Shown here piece by piece: positions 37,003 to 46,493 of a stretch of DNA of 64,000 bases. How positions within the stretch are numbered: position 1 is the first letter of the stretch; every line of letters starts with the position of its first letter. The notes beneath the pieces are model-generated. The model had not been told where the DNA came from. It saw only the letters and a list, made by a program, of their open reading frames with translations, and made no database searches. The DNA comes from Opitutales bacterium. GTDB taxonomy: Bacteria; Verrucomicrobiota; Verrucomicrobiia; Opitutales; UBA953. The position numbers were made by a program, and so were the translations under genes. The DNA lies in the NCBI GenBank assembly GCA_017440935.1, contig JAFSAO010000020.1, positions 139,955 to 203,954 on the forward strand, in the 5' to 3' direction.

Positions 37003-37683
37003 AACATATCCGTTTCCGTATTCGGAACGGATGTCGGCGATGCCTTCGAGCTTTTTTCGAAGCCGTGAAATCAGAGGCGGAATGCGGCTTGTGTCGATGA
37101 AAATCGGATTTGAACGCCAGACATTGAGCAACAAATCATCGATGGTTACGATTTCTCCGCACCGCGAAAACAGGTAGCGCAGGACTCCCATTTCCTTGTG
37201 CGTGAGGCGGCAAATGCTTCCGTCGGGAAAGTGAATTTCGCGCCGAGGGGAAAAGACGTGGGCGCCGTTTCCGAGCGGGATTTTCTCCAACGGGTCGGGC
37301 GTTCCCGAAGCTCGCCGCAAAACAGCTTCAATACGTGCAATCAACGGACCTTGACGAACGGGTTTGGTGATAAAATCATCGGCGCCGGCTCTCAGGCATT
37401 GCACACAGTATTCGTCGTCGCCGAGAGCCGTTTGCATAATTACGGGAACGTTTCCTCGGGTTCTGCGAATACGCTTCAAAATATCGATTCCGCTACCGCC
37501 GCCGGGAAGAAGTATGTCGAGTAGCGCGAGAGAAAACGGCTCTTCGTCCACACATCGGCAGGCTTCGGGAAATGTCGCCGCCGAGCAAACTTCGTAGCGG
37601 TGAAGACGCAAAATTCCCGCAAGAAATTCAGAAAGTTCCGGTGCGTCTTCGACGATTAAAATTCTTGAAACGTAGGGTTTCAT
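36985..37683 (-). CDS. OmpR-family response regulator
   Basis: 232 aa. The receiver domain has phospho-acceptor Asp56 (LALLDILLPG), a conserved Thr/Ala switch (QTALGDD) and Lys in FITKPV. The C-terminal winged helix includes LTHKEMGVLRYLF and RIPPLISRLRKKLEG. The ATG overlaps the stop of the kinase gene by 4 bp, so the pair is translationally coupled. Confidence 0.93.
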   Translation of the reverse strand: MKPYVSRILIVEDAPELSEFLAGILRLHRYEVCSAATFPEACRCVDEEPFSLALLDILLPGGGSGIDILKRIRRTRGNVPVIMQTALGDDEYCVQCLRAGADDFITKPVRQGPLIARIEAVLRRASGTPDPLEKIPLGNGAHVFSPRREIHFPDGSICRLTHKEMGVLRYLFSRCGEIVTIDDLLLNVWRSNPIFIDTSRIPPLISRLRKKLEGIADIRSEYGNGYVLRIGN

Positions 37684-39341
37684 TTTACGGGCAAAGTGAG
37701 GATGAATGCCGTTCCCGTAGCGTCGGATTTTTCCAGACGCAAATCTCCGCCGAGCAGAAGCGCGAGTTTTTTGGAAAGCGCGAGTCCGATACCCAAACCG
37801 CGAACTCCGCTTTCCGTCGATTCCTGCGCCGAATGCGAAAATTCGCGGAACAGGTTTTTCCTCGCTTTTTCGGAAAGCCCGCCGCCGTTGTCGGCGGCGC
37901 GGATTTTCAGGATTTTTCCGCCGTTTGCGAGCTCGGCGCTCAGGCTGAACAGCGGCGCGTTTCCGCCCGAGGCGTATTTGGCGGCGTTGTCGGCGAGATT
38001 AAATAAAATGCGCTCCAACGCAGCGGGAGAAATGTGTAAAAGCGAGTTTTCCGCTTCGGAAGAGATTTCCGTATCAAAATCGCTTCCGGCCCGGTCGAGA
38101 CGTTCCGTGATGCTTTCTGCAATCGTCGGGAAAATTTCGCCGAATCGTGCGTCACGGAAGTTCAGCACGTCGCGCTTTGCACCTGAAATGCGGGAAAAAA
38201 GCAGAGAGTTGTCGAGCAACGCGGACAAATCGCGCACGCGTCCGGCGAGTTGTCGAAGGTTGCGGGAACGCAACGGTTTTTCTTCCGGAGATTTGCTGAT
38301 GTTTTCCGCGAGAGCATTGATTTCTGCGACGGGCGAACGCAGGTCGTGCACGACGGAGGCGACGAAAATGCGCCGCCGTTCTGCCGTTCGTTGCACGAAG
38401 CGGAGCGCGGCGAGCGTTCCCGCGCTGGCAACAACGCCGAGCAACCACGCACCCGCGAGCAGAATGCGGAAGTTGCGAAGTTCCGCGCGCAGGGCGATTT
38501 CCTCAGGGAGCGTTCCCGCAGAAAATTTCATCGGCAACCCGCAGGGTGAAATGTCCGCGTTTGCCGCATCCGCACAAAATTCAAGCGTTGCGTTCGGGAG
38601 TTCCCGTCGCACTTTCGTCAGCAACACGAAGAGCAGTTTTTCCTCATTCAGCAAAAAACCTTGGACAAATTTTTCGACGCTTGGAGCGTGGAGTTTTCGG
38701 ACGAGAAAAAGGCGGTCTTGGAAAATCTCGAAGCGAAAACTTGAGGCAGAAGGATTTCCGATTTCGTCGATGCCGTAATCCCAACCCGAATACCAACTTT
38801 TCAATTCCCCCGGAGTATTCCATGTTGTTTGTTTGTAGAGATTACGGTTGTTGATGTAGCGCAGATAAGTGTCCATCCACGGAATCCGATTTGCACCGAC
38901 GCGAAGCTCCGCATAAGTGAAAATTTTCTCGGCATCTTTTCCAAAGCGTTCGACGGCCCGGAAATAGCCGTTATCCAAGCCGTTTTGTGCGCAGATACCG
39001 TAGGATTTTTTTACGGGATTGGTGTGAACGAGAAACCAAAATGCCAACGTCGCGTAGTCTTGAACGTTTGCCAAAAATTCGGAGCTTAATTTTTTATATT
39101 CTTTTTCCGGAACGGGAATGGCGTCGGCGTTGCTTAAGAAATTTTGAAGCTCGGACGAGAGCATTACGACGCAGTCGCGGGAACGCTTTTCGCGAAGCGC
39201 GTTTGCAGACGAGACTGCGGCTTGTGTGCGGGAACGCTCCGTAAGCAGGCAAAGAAGTCCGGTTCCGAAGTTTAGAGCGACGGCAAGTGCAACAACCCCG
39301 AAGAAAACGCGCGTCGGGTATTTTAAAATGAATTCAACCAT
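37680..39341 (-). CDS. Sensor histidine kinase
   Basis: 553 aa. Helices near residues 11-33 and 291-312 bracket a sensor domain of about 255 residues with no family I recognise. The dimerisation box VASVVHDLRSP has His332. The ATPase shows NLADNAAKY (N box), AADNGGGL (G1) and GLGIGLAL (G2). It lies 15 bp downstream of the unknown gene at 39357-40934, which suggests that the sensor domain and the two upstream proteins work together. Confidence 0.93.
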   Translation of the reverse strand: MVEFILKYPTRVFFGVVALAVALNFGTGLLCLLTERSRTQAAVSSANALREKRSRDCVVMLSSELQNFLSNADAIPVPEKEYKKLSSEFLANVQDYATLAFWFLVHTNPVKKSYGICAQNGLDNGYFRAVERFGKDAEKIFTYAELRVGANRIPWMDTYLRYINNRNLYKQTTWNTPGELKSWYSGWDYGIDEIGNPSASSFRFEIFQDRLFLVRKLHAPSVEKFVQGFLLNEEKLLFVLLTKVRRELPNATLEFCADAANADISPCGLPMKFSAGTLPEEIALRAELRNFRILLAGAWLLGVVASAGTLAALRFVQRTAERRRIFVASVVHDLRSPVAEINALAENISKSPEEKPLRSRNLRQLAGRVRDLSALLDNSLLFSRISGAKRDVLNFRDARFGEIFPTIAESITERLDRAGSDFDTEISSEAENSLLHISPAALERILFNLADNAAKYASGGNAPLFSLSAELANGGKILKIRAADNGGGLSEKARKNLFREFSHSAQESTESGVRGLGIGLALSKKLALLLGGDLRLEKSDATGTAFILTLPVK

Positions 39342-39356
39342 GGAAAGAGTAGAGGT

Positions 39357-40934
39357 TTACTTTTGGCGTTGTTCGTATTGGAGGATGGCTTCGTCGGAAA
39401 GAGTGGGTCGGCGGTATTTCGTGAGGTCTATTTTTCCGCGAATTCCGGCGCGGGAACACGCGCGGAGTTGGGCTTCGATGTCGTTCCCGTAAAGGTGTTC
39501 GAGGCAGGCAAGAAAAACGTCAATGAATCCGTTTTTGAGAAACTTTCCGATAGCCTTTTGTCTTTCGTGGTTAAATTTTGTCCGTAATAGAATGGTATTT
39601 TGGGCAAACGGAGAGAAATCTTCCGGGGCACTTTTTTCGATTTCAGTCTGAAGCTGTTCTTCCGATCCCGGTTGATATTCATCAAGTAGTTCTGAGAGTA
39701 AATCACAAGCAAGCTCACAGATGTCGTCGGCTTCTTGGCTATCGCTGATGCTTTTCAATGTTGTCGGACTCATGAGGACTTTTAAAACGGACTGTTTCAG
39801 TAAAATATCCCCTGTGGAAAAGTGGTAACGGATTACGGTTTTTCCGCAATAATCCTCAAAAGGCATTTTCCAATCGAGGAGAATGGGAACGAACGATTTT
39901 ACTTGGGAGAGACGAGTTTGTTCAAATTCTTGTCTCGTTAAGTCCAGCCGGCAATCATTGAGAATTCTTTGAGCGGCGCGTTCCCAATTCTTCCCGAAAA
40001 AGTTTTGAACATCTGCCGTTCTTTTTGAAAGAGATTCATCAATTGGTCCTGCGTTGCCAGAGAGCACGAGGACATCGTCTCCGGAAACAAATGTACTTTG
40101 GGGCGAATGGGAGGAGTGCTTTTCCTGAAAGTTTGAAAGTATTTTTTGACTCAAATCCGGGCGGTTATATCTGGAAAGTTCCAACTTCCTAAAAATTCCG
40201 ATACTCCCGCACAGTCGGACTTGCGCTTCGTAGTCGTTTTTTAACAAATGATTTAGTCCGGCAAGGAAAGAGTGTGTGATGTGTCCGAGTTTGAAGATTT
40301 TTTGAAGTTCTTTTTGTCGGTAATAATCAAAGCGGGCTCGTTCCAAAAAAACATTTTGCGTTTGTTTTTCAAATCCGTCTTTGGTTTTGTCGATTTCTGC
40401 TTCTAAAAATGCAGCGCGTCCCGGACGAAACTCGTTGAGTAGTTCGGAGAAAAGGCTAACTCCCATTTGCCAATATTCGCGCGAACGTTCGAGGGATGCG
40501 GGAACGGATTCTTCTATTAGAGCGACCGCAAGTTCGGATTTTAACCGAATGTCAAGAGCAGCGAAATGAGGACGATTGCCGTTTTTTCGGCAATAATCCT
40601 CAAAAGGCATCTTCCACCCAAAGAAATCTTCGTATGCGGAAAAAATCTGTTTTTCCCAAGAGGATAGGTTTTTGTAATTTTTTCGGGAAAAAGGGTAGGA
40701 CGAATGCTGTTTCCATTTCGATTCAATTGTTTGGGTTTTGAGCGAAATTTCTCCTGCAAGAACCGGTTTGTTTACTCCCGAAGAACGTCCACCGGAAACG
40801 AAAGTTCGTTTTTCTTCAACCGGGACAACTAAGCTCCAATCCTGCCAATTATCGGTATTTTTCTCTGTGCCGAATAAATTCGCACAGAGAAAAATACCGA
40901 AGAACAAAAAACAAGCTCTAGGCATTGCAGGCAC
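39357..40934 (-). CDS. Exported unknown protein made of two homologous halves
   Basis: 525 aa with a signal peptide (FLFFGIFLCANLFG). The two halves share ordered motifs: DWKMPFEDYC / GWKMPFEDYC, then SELL.E..PG, FNHERQK / FDYYRQK, LACLEHLYGNDIEAQLR / LAGLNHLLKNDYEAQVR and a Y.RP.LS end. This indicates an internal duplication of about 230 residues. The start overlaps the upstream gene by 17 bp; an internal ATG at 40925 is also possible. No known domain recognised. Confidence 0.82.
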   Translation of the reverse strand: MPAMPRACFLFFGIFLCANLFGTEKNTDNWQDWSLVVPVEEKRTFVSGGRSSGVNKPVLAGEISLKTQTIESKWKQHSSYPFSRKNYKNLSSWEKQIFSAYEDFFGWKMPFEDYCRKNGNRPHFAALDIRLKSELAVALIEESVPASLERSREYWQMGVSLFSELLNEFRPGRAAFLEAEIDKTKDGFEKQTQNVFLERARFDYYRQKELQKIFKLGHITHSFLAGLNHLLKNDYEAQVRLCGSIGIFRKLELSRYNRPDLSQKILSNFQEKHSSHSPQSTFVSGDDVLVLSGNAGPIDESLSKRTADVQNFFGKNWERAAQRILNDCRLDLTRQEFEQTRLSQVKSFVPILLDWKMPFEDYCGKTVIRYHFSTGDILLKQSVLKVLMSPTTLKSISDSQEADDICELACDLLSELLDEYQPGSEEQLQTEIEKSAPEDFSPFAQNTILLRTKFNHERQKAIGKFLKNGFIDVFLACLEHLYGNDIEAQLRACSRAGIRGKIDLTKYRRPTLSDEAILQYEQRQK

Positions 40935-42549
40935 GCTTCGTCGTTATTGAGTCTACGCCCGTTGCAATTCCGTTTTCATTAGCGGATGAAACCGTAAGAG
41001 TCGTAGTGTGTATAAACGTCTGCGGAAACGTATTTTCCGGATTGGCATTCTCGGCGTTTGGTGCATATAGTTGCCATTTTACGGGAATCGTCCAAATAAA
41101 TTTTCCTATTTCTGTGCCAACCGGAAGGTTTTCCCAGTCTTCCCTAACTAATGGAAATACCGTGCCGTGGTTCTCTGTTACACCAACTGTGTCTGTGGCT
41201 GAATTATATGAATCCAGGTTTACTGCTTCCGTTGGCGCGTGCGTTGTGATCGATGTAAAAATGTTTCCGGCGGCAATTCCGGTGCATTCGCGTTCGCCTA
41301 CGAGTTCCCAAACCCAAACATTGTAAAACGCAACATCTGTAGGAAGAACACGTACAATGTATTGCAAGCGGTTTGCCCGAAAAGTGCCTTCGTCTCTCTC
41401 TTCTCCGTTTATATCTGTTGTTTTCACTTGCTCTGAGTATGTTGTGTTGGAGACTTCTTCAATAGATATTCCCGTCGGTTCTACTACCTCCACCGTATTT
41501 TCAAGTATTTCCCCGTCGGAACATACCGCCCGAACGGTAAAATTTCCGGGGGCCTCTGCTTGCAGGGTGTATGGTGCTACATCTGTTTTTTCGCCAACCG
41601 TTATCAATACTTCTTCGTCGAAGATGTTTTTCTCACTATCGCCGATGTAGATATTGGCTTCTTCTCCAATACCAAGCCTCCTCCATAACGTTTTTATGTT
41701 ATCATTCAATGACTCATCATACGTTTCTGCAGCATTAAGAATTAACAGTCGTCGTGATTTTTTTAAATAAATGGAGCTATTTAGTGAAAACGGTCCTCCG
41801 ACGTTCGTCAGTTTAACCGTTACTAACGTTTGCGTGGGTGCGATCTGCGTCCAGTCTGAACATGCAGGCAATGTGCTTGATGAGATTTCGTCTCCGACGG
41901 AAACAATGGCACTGTCATCCGCAACGACACTTGCTATTTCCGTCCAGTTGCCACCTTCGGGGATTATTAGTGTTTCCGTTGCAACAAAAGCGAAGGTGCC
42001 GTAAGGCGCGCTTCCGCTACAGGTAATAGCATATTCCGTAATTTCGTAAGGTCCTTCCGCGCGAGTTCCGACTTTGTTTACTTCGAAATCCACACCGTAT
42101 ACTTTTCCTTTAAGGGAGCGAACAACCATGACTGTTACGGTCAAATCGTAAGGTCCACCGATGGTTGCGAATGTGCCTGAAACTTGGGTTTCCGTTGTCG
42201 TCGGCGTTTGGCTCCAGTCCGTTCTCGACCACCCGTCCGTGTGTAGCGTAGAGCTTGCCGTTTTCCCTGCGGCGGTAACGCTTGCCGTATCGTCTGAGGA
42301 AACCTTTAAGTCGACCATGTTTCCGCCCTTGGGAACGGAGAAAGAGTAATCCAATGAAAAATCGTTTTGTCCGCTGGGTGCGGTTCCTGCAAATGAAAGC
42401 GTAACGGTTGTGATTTCAAAATTTTCATCGGTTGTGACCACTGCTGTCGGGGCAGAAACCGTAAAGCCGTCCGGCACGTTTCCGCTCGGCGTGTAAGTCC
42501 AGTTTTCGACGGATATTTCCGTTGTCGTTTGTGAGGTGTTTTCGCTCAT
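40918..42549 (-). CDS. Unknown beta-rich Thr/Ser-rich protein with internal repeat
   Basis: 543 aa, Thr/Ser-rich, with no signal peptide at the annotated ATG. Two domains of about 100 residues look homologous: (F/Y)EIT...(T/S)G(T/S)AP.G.., (V/I)P(K/E)GGN, D..(A).V..G...SSTL, W(S/T)(Q)..T.T and GGP(Y/F). The C-terminal half has Ig-like features. An AGGAGA lies 8 nt before the ATG and is duplicated upstream (42551-42618). Lower GC than its neighbours and nearly free of GGGAACG (one copy near 42326), possibly acquired. Confidence 0.8.
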   Translation of the reverse strand: MSENTSQTTTEISVENWTYTPSGNVPDGFTVSAPTAVVTTDENFEITTVTLSFAGTAPSGQNDFSLDYSFSVPKGGNMVDLKVSSDDTASVTAAGKTASSTLHTDGWSRTDWSQTPTTTETQVSGTFATIGGPYDLTVTVMVVRSLKGKVYGVDFEVNKVGTRAEGPYEITEYAITCSGSAPYGTFAFVATETLIIPEGGNWTEIASVVADDSAIVSVGDEISSSTLPACSDWTQIAPTQTLVTVKLTNVGGPFSLNSSIYLKKSRRLLILNAAETYDESLNDNIKTLWRRLGIGEEANIYIGDSEKNIFDEEVLITVGEKTDVAPYTLQAEAPGNFTVRAVCSDGEILENTVEVVEPTGISIEEVSNTTYSEQVKTTDINGEERDEGTFRANRLQYIVRVLPTDVAFYNVWVWELVGERECTGIAAGNIFTSITTHAPTEAVNLDSYNSATDTVGVTENHGTVFPLVREDWENLPVGTEIGKFIWTIPVKWQLYAPNAENANPENTFPQTFIHTTTLTVSSANENGIATGVDSITTKRACNA

Positions 42550-42551
42550 GG

Positions 42552-42584
42552 CTATTTTCTCCTGTCGTTGACGTTATACTGCAT
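42552..42584 (-). other. Micro-ORF 2, possible 10-residue leader peptide
   Basis: Encodes the same MQYNVNDRRK. An AGGAGA from the preceding unit lies 8 nt upstream of its ATG. Two bases separate its TAG from the ATG of the large gene, the spacing expected for re-initiation coupling. Confidence 0.4.
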
Positions 42585-42585
42585 G

Positions 42586-42618
42586 CTATTTTCTCCTGTC
42601 GTTGACGTTATACTGCAT
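42586..42618 (-). other. Micro-ORF 1, possible 10-residue leader peptide
   Basis: ATG to TAG encodes MQYNVNDRRK. It has no clear Shine-Dalgarno of its own. It is the outer copy of the duplicated unit. One base separates its stop from the next ATG. Translation is unproven. Confidence 0.35.
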
Positions 42619-42972
42619 GTTTCTGCGAACCGTTCGCGGGAACGGCAACTATTTTAGCGGATTTTTCCGAACGAATTCTTGCAGAATGATTGCAAAACGC
42701 ATTTTTCGCGATTTTTTACATGTTTTTCAAAGTTTTTTTTGAAATTTTGCAGGGCGAATCGAAATTTTCAAAAATCTTTTCCCGGAAAAATAAAAAAAAG
42801 CGTTCTTTCTTGGCGGGAGTGCTCTACGGGAACGGGAAGTTTGTCTGCGGAAAAATGGCTTTTCCCGCGCGGTATCGTGCTGTCGCTTGTTCCGTTTGGT
42901 CTTTGTTAGGTTTTTGTTTGGATGCCGATTTCGCTTGTCGCAGGAAAAGTTTTTTTTTGGAATTGATTTACC
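42619..42972. other. Intergenic region between divergent genes, nothing identified
   Basis: A T-rich 354-bp stretch with GGGAACG copies near 42638 and 42827. It presumably holds the promoters of the two divergent genes, but I see no convincing -35/-10 pair or conserved ORF. Confidence 0.5.
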
Positions 42973-44355
42973 ATGAACAGTTTAGGAGTGGTGAATTGTT
43001 TGGCACTCGCCGAACCGAGCAAATACGAAGCCGTGCAGCTTTGGATGTCCGTTCCGTTTGTCTTGCTCTTGGCGTTGATTGCGGTGATGCCGCTGACCGG
43101 CAAGAAACTGAAACATTGGTGGGAGCGTTTTTATCCGGTCGTGGCGATCGGACTCGGGCTTGTCGTTTCCGCGTATTACATCGGGTTGGTTCCGGGCGGC
43201 GCGGGCGATGTTTGGCATTCGCTGAAAGAATATATTTCGTTTATCGCACTCGTAGGTTCGCTGTTTGTGATTTCCGGCGGCATTGCGATAAAGCTGGCGG
43301 GAAATGCGACTCCGAAAACGAACACGATTTTTCTGCTCGTCGGGGCGGTGCTGGCGAATTTTATCGGAACGACGGGAGCGTCGATGGTGCTGATTCGTCC
43401 TTGGATGCAGATGAATCGGGGACGGCTTTCGGCATTTCACATCGTTTTCTTTATTTTTATCGTCTCCAACGTGGGCGGCGCGCTAACGCCGATCGGAGAT
43501 CCGCCGCTTTACATCGGGTATTTGCGCGGGGTTGAGTTTTTCTGGATTTTTGAGCAGGCGAATTTGCCGTGGCTTTTTGTCGTCGGGGCTTTGCTCGCGG
43601 TGTTTTTCCTTATTGATTTGCGGAATTTCCGCAAAGCAGGACCGCAAGTTTCGGCAACGTTAAAACCGACGGAGAACGTGGCGTTTTCCCTGAGCGGCAT
43701 TAAAAATATCGTCTACCTGTTAGTCGTGGTCGGTGCGGTGCTTTTGCCGGGGCAAGTTCCCGTTCCCGTGCGCGAGGTGCTGGAAACGTATTTCGTGCGG
43801 GAAATCGTGATGGCTTTGGCTGCGGTCGCGTCGTATTTCCAAACTCCGGAAAAGATTCACGCAGAAAACAATTTCAACTTCGAACCGATTCGAGAAGTCG
43901 GCTATTTGTTTATCGGGATTTTCCTGACGATGGTGCCCGCGCTTGCCTATTTGACGACGCACGGTCCGCAAATCGCCGAAGTGCTCACGAGCCCGGCGCA
44001 CTATTACTACGCATCGGGCACGCTTTCCGGATTCCTCGACAACACGCCGACGTATGCAAATTTCTTTGACCTGATCCGCAGCATCGTTCCCGGGGACGTT
44101 CCCGCAGGCGAACAAGTGAGCTGGATGACGAATCCGAAAAATTCCGACTACAATTTGCTCGTCGTTGCGATCTCGCTCGGTTCGGTGTTTTTCGGCGCGC
44201 TGACGTATATCGGCAACGGTCCTAATTTTATGGTAAAATCCATAGCAGAGACCGAAAACGTCAAAATGCCGACATTTTTCGGTTACATTTTCCGGTTCAG
44301 TTTGCCGGTTCTCGTTCCCGTATTGGTGTTTTGCGGGTGGATTTTCCTCTCGTAA
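42973..44355 (+). CDS. Sodium:proton antiporter, NhaD/ArsB-like superfamily
   Basis: 460 aa with about 12 helices. Signature segments are VLANFIGTTGASMVLIRP, SNVGGALTPIGDPPLYIGYL and SGFLDNTPTYANFF, typical of bacterial NhaD-type ion-transporter proteins. It likely exchanges sodium for protons. Single-gene unit with a weak hairpin after its stop. Confidence 0.88.
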   Translation: MNSLGVVNCLALAEPSKYEAVQLWMSVPFVLLLALIAVMPLTGKKLKHWWERFYPVVAIGLGLVVSAYYIGLVPGGAGDVWHSLKEYISFIALVGSLFVISGGIAIKLAGNATPKTNTIFLLVGAVLANFIGTTGASMVLIRPWMQMNRGRLSAFHIVFFIFIVSNVGGALTPIGDPPLYIGYLRGVEFFWIFEQANLPWLFVVGALLAVFFLIDLRNFRKAGPQVSATLKPTENVAFSLSGIKNIVYLLVVVGAVLLPGQVPVPVREVLETYFVREIVMALAAVASYFQTPEKIHAENNFNFEPIREVGYLFIGIFLTMVPALAYLTTHGPQIAEVLTSPAHYYYASGTLSGFLDNTPTYANFFDLIRSIVPGDVPAGEQVSWMTNPKNSDYNLLVVAISLGSVFFGALTYIGNGPNFMVKSIAETENVKMPTFFGYIFRFSLPVLVPVLVFCGWIFLS

Positions 44356-44356
44356 A

Positions 44357-44373
44357 CGCTCGGAAACGGAGCG
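44357..44373 (+). terminator. Weak hairpin after the antiporter gene
   Basis: CGCTC (44357-44361) pairs with GAGCG (44369-44373), followed by AGAATTTTT. The stem is short, so efficiency is doubtful. Confidence 0.35.
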
Positions 44374-44425
44374 AGAATTTTTACTCCTCAAAATTCCCAT
44401 CTAAACCCAGAATAATAATCACCTT

Positions 44426-45157
44426 ATGAAAAAAACAATCCTTGCCGGCATCAGTTTTCTGCTCGCCTTGCTCGTTCCTGTAGCCGTTTTTGCCGCTCCG
44501 AAAAAGAAGGGCGGAAAGGGTGGCGATGCAGAAATCACCTGTGCCGATATGTGGGCTAAAAAAGCAAAAGATTTTAACGGGAAAAGCGTAAAAACATTTG
44601 TGCTCGATGTCGGGTCGACGGGAACGGTGATGTCCGATGCGCCCGCCGCTGTCGTTCCCGTAGAAACGGGCGACAAAAGTAAGCGTTCCGGCGGCGACAT
44701 TTATGTGCTTGTTCCCGCGAAAGATTTTGAAGCATTTGCGCGGAAGTATTCTCCGGATGCCGATGAGGCATCGAGCTCTTTCGGCGGGAAAATGGAGTTC
44801 AAAAAACTTTCGGCGGTCTTTGCCGTAATCGGCGGGGAAAACGTTTTGCTTGTCAATCTCAAGGCAAGCGCATTAAAGGATTTTTCTCCGTCGCAAGCGC
44901 TGGAAAAACAACTTCTCGGAGATGAGGCGACAACGTCTTCCCGCGACGGGTTTAAGAAAAAGATTTTCAACGTTTCCAAAATGACGAAGAAATCTGCGGC
45001 GGAATTTAAACGCCTTATCGCGCTCTACAACCAAGGTCAAAAAAAGGCGGACAAAGTGAAGGAAAAAGACGTGCGCGAGATGTGCGAAGACGATGAAGAA
45101 TATTCGCTGACCGTCTTCGATGAAAAAGCGAAAATCGAGTGGCTGATTCGCAAATAA
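44426..45157 (+). CDS. Exported hypothetical protein
   Basis: 243 aa. The signal peptide ends at AVFAAPKKKG. A Lys/Gly-rich start is followed by a beta-strand-rich middle (VKTFVLDVGSTGTV.., IYVLVPAKDFEAFARKY) and a charged helical C-terminus. No known family. The T-rich terminator at 45217-45254 follows. Confidence 0.78.
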   Translation: MKKTILAGISFLLALLVPVAVFAAPKKKGGKGGDAEITCADMWAKKAKDFNGKSVKTFVLDVGSTGTVMSDAPAAVVPVETGDKSKRSGGDIYVLVPAKDFEAFARKYSPDADEASSSFGGKMEFKKLSAVFAVIGGENVLLVNLKASALKDFSPSQALEKQLLGDEATTSSRDGFKKKIFNVSKMTKKSAAEFKRLIALYNQGQKKADKVKEKDVREMCEDDEEYSLTVFDEKAKIEWLIRK

Positions 45158-45216
45158 ATCACCACGGGAACACACTTCTTTCTTGCGCCGAAACCTAAGA
45201 AAGAAGAAACTCAAAA

Positions 45217-45254
45217 CCGCGCGGGAACGCTTCGTTGCTCGCGCGGATTCTTTT
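45217..45254 (+). terminator. Rho-independent terminator
   Basis: CCGCGCG (45217-45223) pairs with CGCGCGG (45240-45246), followed by ATTC and an eight-T run. The loop contains GGGAACG. An additional AT-rich hairpin lies just before it (TTCTTTCTT 45176-45184 with AAGAAAGAA 45197-45205). Confidence 0.75.
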
Positions 45255-45277
45255 TTTTAACAACTTACCCACGACTT

Positions 45278-46393
45278 ATGTCCTCAGCAAAAGACACCAA
45301 ATACAACATTCCCGCCATCGCGGCTCAATTTGCCATTTACGGCGATTTTGTCGATGCGTTCCCGTATGGAAGCGGACACATCAACGACACGTTCTGCGCC
45401 GTGTTCGACCAGGGCGCCTGCCGCGTGCGTTACATCCTCCAACGTGTCAACTCCTACATTTTCAAAAATCCGGAAGGATTGATGGAAAACGTCGCACGCA
45501 TTTGCCGCCATTCGTTCGACAAACTCAAAGCGAGCAACGCGCCGGACGCTTCCCGCCGCACGCTCACGCTCATCCCGACGAAAACGGGCAAGGACTGGTT
45601 CGTCGACGCCGAAGGCAATGTTTGGCGTTGCTACATCTTCATCGAACGCGCACGCGGCTATGACGTTATCGAAACGACGGAACAGGCGTTTCAGGCGGCT
45701 CGCGCTTTCGGGAACTTCCAGAAACTTCTCGTCGACATTCCGGGCGGACGTCTCGTCGAAACGATCCCGGATTTCCACAATACGCGCAAACGCTTTGAAA
45801 CGTTCCAGAAATCCCTTGCCGCAGACGTGAAAAACCGCGCAGCCGGTGTCAAAAAGGAAATCGACTTCATCCTCGCGCGTGAAGCGGATTGCTCGATCGT
45901 TCTTGATGCGATGGCGAACGGCGAAATTCCGGAACGTATTGCCCACCAGGATACAAAGCTGAATAACGTGCTCATCGACGACTACACGCTCGAAGGAATT
46001 TGCGTCATCGACCTCGACACTTCGATGCCGGGCTCGGCGCTTTACGACTTTGGCGACATGGTGCGCACCTCGACTTCTCCCGCAAAGGAAGACGAAGTCG
46101 ATTTGTCCAAAGTTGCGATGCAGTTCCAATATTTTGAAGCGCTCGCGAAAGGCTATATCAGCTCCGCCGGCGACTTCCTCAATGCGAAGGAACGCGAACT
46201 GCTTCCGTTCTCTGGCAAGTTGCTTACGCTCGAATGCGGTATCCGCTTCCTCACCGACTACCTCGACGGCGACTTGTATTTCAAGACGGCGCGTCCGGAT
46301 CACAATCTCGACCGTTGCCGCACGCAGTTCCGCCTCGTCGAATGCATCGAAGAACAGATGGACGCGATGAACGCGCTCGTCGCTTCGCTGTAA
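45278..46393 (+). CDS. nahK: N-acetylhexosamine 1-kinase-like phosphotransferase
   Basis: 371 aa of the aminoglycoside-phosphotransferase fold. GSGHINDTF is the N-terminal nucleotide loop and LQRVNSYIFKNPEGLMENV is typical of NahK. The catalytic AHQDTKLNNVLI and the metal-binding VIDLDT follow. NahK phosphorylates GlcNAc or GalNAc at C1 in the mucin/milk-glycan salvage pathway. The nearby GH109-like gene would release GalNAc, which supports the assignment. Confidence 0.85.
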   Translation: MSSAKDTKYNIPAIAAQFAIYGDFVDAFPYGSGHINDTFCAVFDQGACRVRYILQRVNSYIFKNPEGLMENVARICRHSFDKLKASNAPDASRRTLTLIPTKTGKDWFVDAEGNVWRCYIFIERARGYDVIETTEQAFQAARAFGNFQKLLVDIPGGRLVETIPDFHNTRKRFETFQKSLAADVKNRAAGVKKEIDFILAREADCSIVLDAMANGEIPERIAHQDTKLNNVLIDDYTLEGICVIDLDTSMPGSALYDFGDMVRTSTSPAKEDEVDLSKVAMQFQYFEALAKGYISSAGDFLNAKERELLPFSGKLLTLECGIRFLTDYLDGDLYFKTARPDHNLDRCRTQFRLVECIEEQMDAMNALVASL

Positions 46394-46493
46394 GAATAGT
46401 GAACAACGAATAATTCATTTTTCAGGATTTAGCTCCGGAGAGCAAAAATCTTGGCACTGCGTTATTCTCTGTAAATTATATTCATTATCCACT

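Larger units (their letters stand above)
42551..42618 (-). repeat. Perfect 2 x 34-bp tandem repeat containing a ribosome-binding site
   Basis: 42551-42584 and 42585-42618 are identical. On the minus strand each unit carries ATG...GACAGGAGAAAATAGC, so the Shine-Dalgarno of each unit serves the next start codon. The last one serves the 543-aa protein at 42549. Confidence 0.9.

Noticed and set aside
42690-43535. 281-aa frame overlapping the antiporter start
   Set aside because: The antiporter frame has helices and signatures. The alternative changes to an Arg/Cys-rich shadow as soon as it enters the antiporter gene.
45284-46303. 339-aa minus-strand frame opposite nahK
   Set aside because: The kinase motifs are on the plus strand, and the antisense frame has no family features.
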